A DNA stretch of 23,228 nucleotides from Collinsella aerofaciens (GTDB lineage: Bacteria; Actinomycetota; Coriobacteriia; Coriobacteriales; Coriobacteriaceae). The number at the start of each line of letters is the position of its first letter. Position 1 is the stretch's first letter. A program made the translations under genes and the position numbers. The notes below the pieces were generated by a model, which was given only the letters and a program-made list of their open reading frames with translations, was not told where the DNA came from and did not search any database. Shown here one piece after another: positions 1-7,045 of the stretch. The stretch is taken from contig JAPJOH010000017.1 in assembly GCA_030826265.1 (NCBI GenBank), positions 32,509 through 55,736 on the forward strand. Reading direction: 5' to 3'.

Positions 1-22
1 TCGAGTCCTACCCGGGGAGCCA
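1..22 (+). tRNA. 3' end of a tRNA gene, probably tRNA-Asn (partial)
   Basis: The window opens inside a T-loop (TCGAGT), followed by a T-stem strand CCTAC, a seven-base acceptor strand CCGGGGA, discriminator G and an encoded CCA. The acceptor implies a 5' end TCCCCGG. A 5' TCC start with discriminator G and a GTAGG/CCTAC T-stem is the pattern I know for bacterial tRNA-Asn. The anticodon is outside the window, so the identity is inferred. An intrinsic terminator follows directly. Confidence 0.75.
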
Positions 23-28
23 GGTTGT

Positions 29-58
29 AAAACCCGTCGCTTATGCGGCGGGTTTTTT
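29..58 (+). terminator. Intrinsic terminator after the tRNA
   Basis: The stem pairs 29-40 with 45-56 around a TTAT loop, with a core of CCCGTCGC against GCGGCGGG and one G-T wobble. It ends in a run of six T (53-58). It is placed to end the tRNA transcript and separate it from the downstream operon. Confidence 0.9.
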
Positions 59-154
59 CATGCCGCGATCGCCGTTCGCGAACGTTACCATATCAACATT
101 TCGTGTCGAGGATGTAATCCCGAGGCCCGCCACCTCAACATGCCGCGGTCGTTG

Positions 155-160
155 TAGAAT
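155..160 (+). promoter_or_regulatory. Possible -10 element (TAGAAT) for the yloU-fakA-recG operon
   Basis: TAGAAT lies 58 bases before the GTG start of the Asp23 gene, in the only non-coding gap between it and the tRNA terminator. No convincing -35 is seen 16-19 bases upstream, so this is a weak call. The same hexamer lies upstream of acpP. Confidence 0.3.
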
Positions 161-217
161 ATTGCAATGATTGCTCCCACGACATGGTGCCGCGAGCACC
201 AAGAAAAGGAGATTCTT

Positions 218-574
218 GTGTCTGAGACCATTAACGGCAGCCTGAGCGTCTCGAACGACGTTATTGCCGATATTGCCGGTTATGCCGCGATGACGTGCTA
301 TGGCGTTGTCGGTATGGCTGAGCAGCTCCAGGGCGCCGAGAGCGTGCGCCTGCTTGCCGGTCAGCGCCTCCGCAAGGGCGTGCTTGTCTCCGCCGACGAG
401 AACGGCCTTACGGTCGATCTTCACGTCGTGCTCGAGAACGGCGTCAACATGAAGTCCGTCTGCCACAATCTTTCGAGCTCCGTTGCCTTCACTTTGCAGG
501 AGATCGCCCAGATCGATCCCGCCAGCCTTAAGATCGGCATCCATATCGACGCGCTCAAGAGCCGTCTGAACTAG
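218..574 (+). CDS. yloU: Asp23/Gls24 (DUF322) family protein, YloU type
   Basis: This small protein (118 aa) belongs to the Asp23/Gls24 family, whose members are linked to cell-envelope homeostasis and alkaline stress in Gram-positive bacteria; the biochemical role is not settled. The N-terminal part has the family pattern of a short strand, then VIADIAGYAAMTCYGVVGM, followed by a glycine-rich turn and a strand-helix region (VDLHVVLENGVNM). There is no signal peptide or membrane segment. I chose the GTG at 218 because AAAGGAG (205-211) lies seven bases upstream; the in-frame ATG at 167 has no such site and would add 17 atypical residues. It sits directly before fakA, as yloU precedes yloV in Bacillus. 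The family call is firm and the specific role is inferred. Confidence 0.88.
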   Translation: MSETINGSLSVSNDVIADIAGYAAMTCYGVVGMAEQLQGAESVRLLAGQRLRKGVLVSADENGLTVDLHVVLENGVNMKSVCHNLSSSVAFTLQEIAQIDPASLKIGIHIDALKSRLN

Positions 575-601
575 CATCCGAAAACGGAGATTCAAATACC
601 C

Positions 602-2263
602 ATGATTGCAAAGACCATTCGCACCTGTTTTCCGATCGCTGCGGCTGCCGTTTCCGACAAGGCCGAGGAGATCAACAAGCTCAACGTCTTCCCCGTACCC
701 GACGGCGATACCGGCACCAACATGTCGCTCACGCTCGCCTCGGTGACCAAGGAGCTCTCCGCCCTTCCCGCCGATGCCGACATGGAGGCCATCGCCGGCG
801 CCATCACTCACGGCTCCCTCATGGGCGCCCGCGGTAACTCCGGCGTCATCACGTCGCAGATTCTGCGCGGCGTGGCCGAGGGCCTCGTCTCTGCCGATGA
901 GCCCATCACCTCCGCCAACATCGCTTATGCGTTCCGTCGTGCCGTCAAGGTCGCCTTCCAGGCCGTCCGCAAGCCCATCGAGGGCACGATCCTCACGGTA
1001 CTGCGCGATGTCTCGACCAAGGCCGACGAGTGCGAAAAGAAGAAGTTCTCGGCCGAGGACGCGCTCGATGCCATCGTTGTCGAGGCCTACCAGTCTGTCG
1101 CCCGCACGCCCGACCTGCTGCCGGTTCTGAAGGAGAACGGCGTGGTCGACTCCGGCGCCTTTGGCTTTGCCATCTTCCTGGAGAACTTTGTTGCCGCTGC
1201 GCTCGGCCGTAGCACCGTTGTCGAGGATTTCTCCGCCACGTTTGATTCTGCCGGCTCTGCCCGCGATGCGGCCCTCGGTCGCGTTGAGATCGAGGCCAAC
1301 GATGACTGGGAGGGCTCGGAGTTCCGCTACTGCAACGAGTTCCTCTTTAAGGCCGATGCCCCGTTTGACGAGGACGAGTGCCTTAAGTTCCTAGGCTCCA
1401 TGGGCGACTGCGAGTTGCTCGTGGGTGCCTATCCCGACTACAAGATCCACGTGCACTCCAACACCCCCAACCTGGTGCTCGAGCACATGTTGCAGCTCGG
1501 TCAGATCTATGAGGTCTTTATCCACAACATGGAGATGGAGGCCCACGATCGTACCGCCAAGATCCACGAGGATCAAGAAAAGGCCGTCGAGCCCGCCAAG
1601 GCGCTGGGTTTTGTCGCCGTTGCTGCCGGTTCCGGTGAGGCCGACATCCTCAAGTCCCTCGGCGTCGACGTGATCGTCTCGGGTGGCCAGACCATGAACC
1701 CCTCGACCGCCGACCTGCTGGGCGCGGTGGACCAGGTCAACGCGACCTCGGTCATCATCCTGCCCAATAACGGCAACATCCGCATGGCTGCCGAGGCTGC
1801 CGCTTCTGCCTGCACGGACAAGAAGGTTGCCGTCGTTCCCACCAAGACCGTTCCGCAGGCGTTCTCCGCGCTGTTCGCGGTCCTGCCCGATTCCGAGCTC
1901 GAGGACGCCGTCGCCGCCATGGTCGACGCCATCAGCGAGGTCCGCGATGGCGAGGTCACCCGCGCCGTGCGCGATTCCAGCGCCTCTGATGGCTCTCCGA
2001 TTCACTCCGGTGACGTCATGGGTATCATCGCCGGCTCCATCGACGTGGTCGGCTCCGACGTGAAGCAGGTCACGCTCGACTGCATCAACCGTATGCAGGA
2101 GGAAGAGGAGGGCGACGCGCTGACGATTCTGGCCGGCGAGGAGCTGTCCGACGAGGCCTTCCAGGAGATCGTCGACGCTATCGAGGAGGCTCAGCCTGAC
2201 CTGGAGATCGACGCCCATCGTGGCGAGCAGCCGCTCTATCCCGTGATCTTCTCGATCGAGTAG
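602..2263 (+). CDS. fakA: Fatty acid kinase catalytic subunit FakA (YloV; DAK2 domain)
   Basis: FakA phosphorylates fatty acids held by a FakB carrier, giving acyl-phosphate that enters phospholipid synthesis through PlsX/PlsY. The 553 aa length is normal. The N-terminal DhaL/DAK2 kinase domain has the Asp-rich Mg-nucleotide motif PVPDGDTGTN (31-40), GARGNSG (75-81) and VVDSGAFGF (181-189). The middle domain has Cys244 (YCNEF) and His283/His285 (KIHVHSNTP), matching the zinc site described for staphylococcal FakA. The C-terminal third (about 330-553) is DegV-like. No fakB is in the window. The ATG at 602 follows CGGAGA (585-590) and gives the usual short N-terminus before NKLNVFPVPDGD. It is 27 bases after the Asp23 gene and 10 before recG, so the three are probably cotranscribed. 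Confidence 0.95.
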   Translation: MIAKTIRTCFPIAAAAVSDKAEEINKLNVFPVPDGDTGTNMSLTLASVTKELSALPADADMEAIAGAITHGSLMGARGNSGVITSQILRGVAEGLVSADEPITSANIAYAFRRAVKVAFQAVRKPIEGTILTVLRDVSTKADECEKKKFSAEDALDAIVVEAYQSVARTPDLLPVLKENGVVDSGAFGFAIFLENFVAAALGRSTVVEDFSATFDSAGSARDAALGRVEIEANDDWEGSEFRYCNEFLFKADAPFDEDECLKFLGSMGDCELLVGAYPDYKIHVHSNTPNLVLEHMLQLGQIYEVFIHNMEMEAHDRTAKIHEDQEKAVEPAKALGFVAVAAGSGEADILKSLGVDVIVSGGQTMNPSTADLLGAVDQVNATSVIILPNNGNIRMAAEAAASACTDKKVAVVPTKTVPQAFSALFAVLPDSELEDAVAAMVDAISEVRDGEVTRAVRDSSASDGSPIHSGDVMGIIAGSIDVVGSDVKQVTLDCINRMQEEEEGDALTILAGEELSDEAFQEIVDAIEEAQPDLEIDAHRGEQPLYPVIFSIE

Positions 2264-2273
2264 GCATCTGCCC

Positions 2274-4451
2274 ATGTCCGAGCTCTGCTCCGTGCCGCGC
2301 GTCTCGGATCGCTTTGCCCAGAGCAATGCGCTCGACGAGGATATTGCGCGACTCAAATATGTTTCGGGTAAACGTGAGGAGGCCCTTCGCCGTCTGGGAA
2401 TTCGGACGGTGGGGGACCTCCTTCTCCATATCCCTCATCGATACCTCGACTTTACGCGCTCCTGGTCCATCGAGATGGCGCCCATCGGTACCGTGTGCAC
2501 CATCATCGCCACGGTCGATCGTATCGTCCAAAAGCAGCCGCGTCCGCGCATGCAGGTTACCGAGGTCTCACTCGTTGACGAGACAGGCGTGCTGCAGGTC
2601 GCCTTTTTCCGCCAGCCCTGGATTGCCCAGCAGCTTAAGCAGGGCGACCGCCTGGCCGTGATGGGCAAGGTTGAGTTTGCCTACGGTTTTAAGCAGATGG
2701 CCTCGCCGCACTTTGAAAAGCTCGAGGAAGGGCGTGCCGCGGGCACTATCCTGCCGGTCCATTACGTGAGTGATGGCGTGAGCCAGGCGTGGATGCGCCG
2801 CATCGTAAGCGGCGCGCTCGAGGTCGTCGGCAATCCCTTTGATCCCATTCCGGCACCGCTGCGCGTTAAGCGTCGCCTGATGAGCAATGCCCGCGCGCTG
2901 CACTCAATCCATTTTCCATCGAGTATGGCCGAGCGCGATATCGCGCGCGCACGGCTTGCCTACGAGGAGTGCCTCTACCTGCAGCTGGCGCTGCGCCTGC
3001 GCAACGACGGCGGCCTGGTCGATGTGGTGCCCTATGCCCACACCGCGGGCGAGCACCTGGCCGTGCTCAAGCAAGCCCTGCCGTTTTCGCTGAGCGACGA
3101 GCAGGAGGCCGCGTTCCAAGATATCCTGCGCGATATGTGCGATGGCGGGCGCGTGATGAACCGTCTGCTGCTGGGCGATGTCGGTACCGGTAAGACCGCC
3201 GTTGCCGCCTGCGCGCTGGCTGTGGCTGCCGATAGCGGCACGCAGGCCTGCGTTATGGCGCCCACGGGCGTGCTGGCGCGCCAATATGCCGATAAGACCG
3301 GCCCTCTGCTCTCCCAGGCCGGCATGTTCTGGGCACTTCTGACGGGTGCCACGCCGGCCGCAGAGCGCGAGCGCATCCATGCACAGCTGGAATCGGGCGA
3401 GCTTAACGTGCTCTTTGGCACCCACGCGGTTCTTTCGGATAACGTTGCGTTCAAGCATCTGTCGCTCGTGGTCATCGATGAACAGCACCGGTTTGGCGTC
3501 GGCCAACGCAACGCCCTGCGCGCGAAGGGACCGGGTGCCGATCTGCTCGTTATGACGGCGACGCCCATCCCGCGTACGCTGGCGCTTTCGGTCTACGGCG
3601 ATCTGGACACGAGCATCATTCGCCATCGGCCCGTCCCTGGTGCTGGCGTGACGACACGCGTGCTCACCGAGTCGAGCCGTGACCTCGCCTATGGCGCCAT
3701 CCGCGAGGCGCATGAAAAGGGTCAGCAGGTCTACGTGATTTGTCCGCTCGTGGAGCCGAGTGACTCGGCCGATGAGCTGGAAGACGTGCCCGGTATCGCC
3801 CGCGACGACGAGGGCCGCGTGACGGTCCCCGTGCCACTGCACGATACGGCAACCGAGCTCGACCGCCTGCGTCTGGCGTTGCCGGGTCTTGCCATCGAGC
3901 GCCTTCACGGCCGTATGCCAGCGGGGGAGAAGGATCGGGTCATCGATGCCTTCAAGCGTGGCGAGATCGACGTGCTCGTCTCGACTACGGTGGTCGAGGT
4001 GGGCGTCGACGTGCCTAACGCCACCGTTATGGTCATCGAGAACGGTGAGCGCTTTGGCTTGGCGGCCTTGCACCAGCTGCGCGGTCGCGTGGGCCGCGGC
4101 AGCGTGTCGGGCACCTGCCTGGTTATGACGCACTCCAAGGGCAACGGCGGCGCATCGGCGGCGCAAGACCGTCTCCAGTCGCTCGAAAAGACCTCGGACG
4201 GCTTTACGCTCGCCCAAATGGACCTGCGTTTGCGCCACGAGGGCGAAATCCTGGGGTACCGCCAGCATGGTGGTGTGACCCTGCGCTTTGTCGACCTGGA
4301 TGCCGACGAGGAGCTGATCGAGTGGGCCCATTTGGACGCGGTTGAGCTCTTGCGGTATGCTTGCACCCTTGACTCCGTGGCGACGCGCCCTCTGCGCGAT
4401 GCGGTCGCCATGCGATATCGACACATTTTTAAGGAGGTCAGCGGAGGATGA
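2274..4451 (+). CDS. recG: ATP-dependent DNA helicase RecG
   Basis: RecG remodels stalled replication forks and branch-migrates Holliday junctions. The order is complete: an N-terminal wedge/OB-fold region (about 60-165), helicase domain 1 with Walker A GDVGTGKT (301-308) and DEQH box (402-405), helicase domain 2 with STTVVEVGVDVPNA (570-583) and QLRGRVGRG (601-609), and the C-terminal region. At 725 aa it is slightly longer than the usual 680-700. Part of the excess is an acidic stretch at about 496-528 after VICPLVEPSD, where most RecG proteins have a shorter linker. The ATG at 2274 has only a weak ribosome site, 10 bases after fakA, so translation may be coupled. The rsmD start overlaps the recG stop. 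Confidence 0.96.
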   Translation: MSELCSVPRVSDRFAQSNALDEDIARLKYVSGKREEALRRLGIRTVGDLLLHIPHRYLDFTRSWSIEMAPIGTVCTIIATVDRIVQKQPRPRMQVTEVSLVDETGVLQVAFFRQPWIAQQLKQGDRLAVMGKVEFAYGFKQMASPHFEKLEEGRAAGTILPVHYVSDGVSQAWMRRIVSGALEVVGNPFDPIPAPLRVKRRLMSNARALHSIHFPSSMAERDIARARLAYEECLYLQLALRLRNDGGLVDVVPYAHTAGEHLAVLKQALPFSLSDEQEAAFQDILRDMCDGGRVMNRLLLGDVGTGKTAVAACALAVAADSGTQACVMAPTGVLARQYADKTGPLLSQAGMFWALLTGATPAAERERIHAQLESGELNVLFGTHAVLSDNVAFKHLSLVVIDEQHRFGVGQRNALRAKGPGADLLVMTATPIPRTLALSVYGDLDTSIIRHRPVPGAGVTTRVLTESSRDLAYGAIREAHEKGQQVYVICPLVEPSDSADELEDVPGIARDDEGRVTVPVPLHDTATELDRLRLALPGLAIERLHGRMPAGEKDRVIDAFKRGEIDVLVSTTVVEVGVDVPNATVMVIENGERFGLAALHQLRGRVGRGSVSGTCLVMTHSKGNGGASAAQDRLQSLEKTSDGFTLAQMDLRLRHEGEILGYRQHGGVTLRFVDLDADEELIEWAHLDAVELLRYACTLDSVATRPLRDAVAMRYRHIFKEVSGG

Positions 4452-5104
4452 GAATCATCGGCGGCGAATGGCGCGGTCGTAAGATCGAGGAGCCCCGTGG
4501 TCGCGATGTCACCCGCCCCACGACTGATCGCGTACGCGAGGCGTGCGCATCTATGGTCATGTCGGCATTCGACTTCGATCTGGACGAGGTCCGTGTGCTG
4601 GACGCCTTTGGCGGCTCCGGCGCCTTAGGGTTAGAGATGCTCTCTCGTGGGGCCCGCTCGCTCACGACGTTTGAGATCGATCGCAACGCCGCGCGGCTCA
4701 TTACCAAGAATATCGAGTCGCTCTGCCGTGACCGTTCACGTTGGCGTGTGGTCACGGGCGACATGCTGGCGAGTGCCTCGCGCGGTCGTGTGCCGGGCGG
4801 CCCCTTTGATCTGGTCCTGCTCGACCCGCCCTATGCTTATGGTGCCGAGCCGGTCGAGGAACTGCTGCAGAACCTGGCTCAGCAGGGTCTGTTTGCACCT
4901 GGCGCTTTTGCCCTGTTTGAGCATGCCGCCGCCGATGCGGGCGCGCATCCGGTAGGCTTTGAGACTGTACGTGAGAAGCGCTACGGCATTACCTCGGTCG
5001 ACCTGCTCCGTTGGGTCGGCGATGACGATGGTGAGGGCGATAGCGCCGGCACCGATGCTGACAACAATGATGCCACGACGTTTCAGGAGGACGCCCATGA
5101 ATGA
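4448..5104 (+). CDS. rsmD: 16S rRNA (guanine966-N2)-methyltransferase RsmD
   Basis: RsmD is an S-adenosylmethionine-dependent enzyme that methylates G966 of 16S rRNA. The N-terminus MRIIGGEWRGRKI is typical. SAM motif I is LDAFGGSGALGLE (51-63) and the catalytic motif is DPPY (126-129). The methyltransferase fold appears to end near YGITSVDLLRWVG. The last 27 residues are an acidic, Asp/Asn-rich tail, longer than usual, that runs over the coaD ribosome site and start codon. The ATG overlaps the recG TGA (ATGA), and AAGGAGG (4431-4437) lies 10 bases upstream. Pairing with coaD is a common conserved arrangement. Overall size is 218 aa. Confidence 0.94.
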   Translation: MRIIGGEWRGRKIEEPRGRDVTRPTTDRVREACASMVMSAFDFDLDEVRVLDAFGGSGALGLEMLSRGARSLTTFEIDRNAARLITKNIESLCRDRSRWRVVTGDMLASASRGRVPGGPFDLVLLDPPYAYGAEPVEELLQNLAQQGLFAPGAFALFEHAAADAGAHPVGFETVREKRYGITSVDLLRWVGDDDGEGDSAGTDADNNDATTFQEDAHE

Positions 5105-5594
5105 CACCATCAACCGCGTGATCGTCCCGGGCACCTTCGATCCCATCACGTTTGGCCATATCGATGTGATCCGCCGCGCCCGCCGCATCTTTCCCAGTGT
5201 GATCGTCGCTGTTGCAGAGTCGCAGGGTAAAAACGGTGTGGGCACCACGTTTATGCTCGATGAGCGCGTGGCGCTGGCCCGCGAGGCGCTCGGTGATATC
5301 GACGGCGTCGAAGTCCTGCCCTTTACCGGCCTCTTGGTCGACTTCGCTCGTGAGCAGGGGGCGGGGGCCGTGGTCAAGGGCCTGCGCGCCATGACCGACT
5401 TTGAGTATGAGCTGCAGCAGGCCGACCTCAATTATCGCTTGGATAGCGAGCTGGAGTCCATCTTTGTCATGAGTGCTCCGCAGTACGGTTACATCTCGAG
5501 CTCGGTCGTTCGCCAGATCGCCTCGCTCGGCAGCGATGTATCGACGTTTGTGCCGCCCAACGTGGTCGAAGCGCTCAGACATCGCTTTTCGTGA
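5097..5594 (+). CDS. coaD: Phosphopantetheine adenylyltransferase CoaD
   Basis: CoaD transfers AMP from ATP to 4'-phosphopantetheine to form dephospho-CoA, the penultimate step of CoA synthesis. The 165 aa protein has the nucleotidyltransferase signature GTFDPITFGH (12-21, with the TxGH motif), KGLR, and the C-terminal ISSSVVRQIASLG motif. I chose the ATG at 5097 because AGGAGG (5085-5090) lies six bases upstream and the product then begins at the conserved N-terminal strand; longer in-frame versions lie inside rsmD and lack a site. It overlaps the end of rsmD by 8 bases in another frame. Its product supports acpP function further down the cluster, since CoA is the donor for phosphopantetheinylation. 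Confidence 0.96.
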   Translation: MNDTINRVIVPGTFDPITFGHIDVIRRARRIFPSVIVAVAESQGKNGVGTTFMLDERVALAREALGDIDGVEVLPFTGLLVDFAREQGAGAVVKGLRAMTDFEYELQQADLNYRLDSELESIFVMSAPQYGYISSSVVRQIASLGSDVSTFVPPNVVEALRHRFS

Positions 5595-5618
5595 CGTTTT
5601 TTATTGCCTGGTGGCATG

Positions 5619-5627
5619 TGGTAAACT
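5619..5627 (+). promoter_or_regulatory. Extended -10 promoter element before the SepIVA-like gene
   Basis: TGGTAAACT matches an extended -10 (TGn followed by TAAACT at 5622-5627), 35 bases before the chosen start. No good -35 is visible, as expected for extended -10 promoters. The larger string TGTGGTA recurs in the rpmF promoter. The sequence fit is moderate. Confidence 0.45.
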
Positions 5628-5662
5628 AGCACGATGATATGTTACCTATGAAAGGAGACCGG

Positions 5663-6160
5663 ATGCCGGGCGAGAATTTTCCTGGCGATAGGATCGTCAG
5701 CTTGGTCGATGAGCTCGAAGGGCTGATCGAGGAAGCCAAGCCGCCTTTCGGCAAGAACGCTCAGTTCAAGGTCATCGACGCCGACGTGTTCTTCAACATC
5801 CTCGATGAGATCCGCATGAGCTATCCCGAGGAATGGCAGAAGTCCCGCCGTATCCTCAAAGAGCGCGAGGAGCTTATGGCTTCCGCCGCCGCTCAGGCCG
5901 ATTCCATCATCGCCGATGCTCAGCAGCAGGCCCTCACCATTGCCGGTGAGCAGGAGATTGTCCGCCTTGCGCAGCAGCAGGCCGACGACATCCGCGATCG
6001 TGCCCAGCAGTACGAGCGCGAGACGCGTTATGCTGCCGAGGACTACGCAGAGCAGGTCTTTACGCACCTGGAGGAGAACCTCAAGAGCCTGACCGGCACC
6101 GTTACCCGTTGCCGTCAGCAGCTCAACGAGGGTGCCGCCCAGCAGAATGGTCAGTGGTAA
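5663..6160 (+). CDS. SepIVA/DivIVA-like coiled-coil protein
   Basis: This 165 aa protein has no catalytic motif. A short N-terminal segment (IVSLVDELEGLIEEAK, about 10-25) and a second conserved stretch (VFFNILDEIRMSYPEEW) are followed by a long Ala/Gln/Glu-rich coiled coil (about 65-155, repeated A-x-x-x-A/D-x-I/A heptads). The layout matches, from memory, mycobacterial SepIVA, a DivIVA-like septation factor encoded beside a DUF177 gene and rnc. Related proteins are often annotated as V-type ATPase subunit H-like because of the coiled coil alone. I chose the ATG at 5663 because AGGAG (5653-5657) lies five bases upstream; ATGs at 5639 and 5648 precede or overlap that site. The stop overlaps the next start (TAATG). 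A role in septal or envelope growth is inferred. Confidence 0.7.
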   Translation: MPGENFPGDRIVSLVDELEGLIEEAKPPFGKNAQFKVIDADVFFNILDEIRMSYPEEWQKSRRILKEREELMASAAAQADSIIADAQQQALTIAGEQEIVRLAQQQADDIRDRAQQYERETRYAAEDYAEQVFTHLEENLKSLTGTVTRCRQQLNEGAAQQNGQW

Positions 6161-6714
6161 TGGCTGAGTTCCCGAGCGTTACCGTCGATCTTTCCGAGCA
6201 GCTCGAGTTTCCTGGAGATTCGTTTCCGCTGACCGGTAAGGTCGATGTCGCCACCTACACGGTGGGCGAGAAGGAGTACCAGCTACAGGACGGCATCGAC
6301 TACGACGTTGTCTTTACCAATGCCGGTACCGGTGTCTTGCTCACGGGCATGGTCCGCGCGCACGCCACCGGTGAGTGCGACCGTTGCCTGGAGCCCGCCT
6401 CGTTTGATATCGCCGGAGAGATCGAGGAGTTCTACCTCTTTGAGGAGCCCGAGGATCCCGAGGCCTACGAGGACGGCTACGAGCTCCTGGGTGAGGACCG
6501 CATCGTCGATCTGGGCGAGCCCATCAATGACGCGGTCGTTATGGACACGCCGTTTGTGGTGCTCTGCAAGCCCGATTGCCGTGGTCTGTGCCCCACCTGC
6601 GGTTGCAATCTCAACGTCGAGCAATGCGATTGCGCCGCCCAGGCAGAGGCAGAATGGGCCGCTGCCACGGAAAATCCATTTGCAGCATTGAAGAATCTCA
6701 AGCTCGATGAGTAA
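6160..6714 (+). CDS. DUF177 (YceD-like) protein, probable rRNA/ribosome-assembly factor
   Basis: DUF177/YceD proteins are encoded next to rpmF in most bacteria and have been linked to 23S rRNA accumulation; the mechanism is unknown. The 184 aa protein shows the family's cysteines: CDRC in the middle (ATGECDRCLEPA) and the C-terminal run CKPDCRGLCPTCGCN...CDC, which probably binds zinc. An acidic segment (EEFYLFEEPEDPEAYED) precedes it, as in other members. The ATG at 6160 shares its first base with the preceding TAA, with no strong ribosome site, so translation is probably coupled to the coiled-coil gene. rpmF follows after its own likely promoter. Confidence 0.9.
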   Translation: MAEFPSVTVDLSEQLEFPGDSFPLTGKVDVATYTVGEKEYQLQDGIDYDVVFTNAGTGVLLTGMVRAHATGECDRCLEPASFDIAGEIEEFYLFEEPEDPEAYEDGYELLGEDRIVDLGEPINDAVVMDTPFVVLCKPDCRGLCPTCGCNLNVEQCDCAAQAEAEWAAATENPFAALKNLKLDE

Positions 6715-6719
6715 AACTG

Positions 6720-6728
6720 TGGTAGTAT
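6720..6728 (+). promoter_or_regulatory. Extended -10 promoter element for rpmF
   Basis: TGGTAGTAT (TGn plus TAGTAT at 6723-6728) begins six bases after the DUF177 stop and 59 before the rpmF start. It shares TGTGGTA with the promoter at 5619. No clear -35 is present. A separate rpmF promoter would allow high ribosomal protein output independent of the upstream genes. Confidence 0.5.
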
Positions 6729-6778
6729 AGCTACTTGCGCGTAATCGCCACACTGGATAGTTCATAAGGAAGGTCACT

Positions 6779-6958
6779 ATGCCCGTACCTAAACAAAAGC
6801 AGGGTCGTATCCGCACTCACACCCGTCGTTCCGCCAACATGAAGATCTCGGCTGCGGCTCAGTCCACGTGCCCCCGTTGCGGCGCTGTCAAGCTTCCGCA
6901 CCACGTGTGCCCCAGCTGCGGTTTCTACAAGGACCGCGAGGTTATCGTTACCGAGTAA
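6779..6958 (+). CDS. rpmF: 50S ribosomal protein L32
   Basis: This 59-codon gene encodes ribosomal protein L32. The N-terminus MPVPKQKQGRIRTHTRR is the basic RNA-binding part typical of the family. Two pairs of cysteines, CPRC and CPSC, separated by GAVKLPHHV, form the zinc-ribbon of the zinc-containing (C+) form of L32. The ATG is preceded by AAGGAAGG (6766-6773) at a suitable distance. The gene follows DUF177, its usual partner, and is followed by an intrinsic terminator just before plsX. It was found by reading the sequence directly, being very short. Confidence 0.96.
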   Translation: MPVPKQKQGRIRTHTRRSANMKISAAAQSTCPRCGAVKLPHHVCPSCGFYKDREVIVTE

Positions 6959-6998
6959 CGGTATACTCTGGATGCGATGCCGTTCCAAATGGAACCAC

Positions 6999-7028
6999 AA
7001 TGGCCGGCTCAGTGAGTCGGCCATTTTT
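6999..7028 (+). terminator. Terminator or attenuator between rpmF and plsX
   Basis: The stem pairs 6999-7010 (AATGGCCGGCTC) with 7014-7025 (GAGTCGGCCATT) around a 3-base loop, with one G-T wobble, and ends in five T (7024-7028). It should terminate rpmF transcripts. The plsX ribosome site begins four bases later, so any transcript reaching plsX must pass through it. It therefore probably works as a partial terminator or attenuator. Confidence 0.85.
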
Positions 7029-7045
7029 GTATAAGGAGCATGTAT

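Noticed and set aside
5097..5104. Programmed frameshift joining rsmD and coaD
   Set aside because: coaD has its own strong ribosome site and a full-length standard product; no slippery sequence is evident in the overlap.
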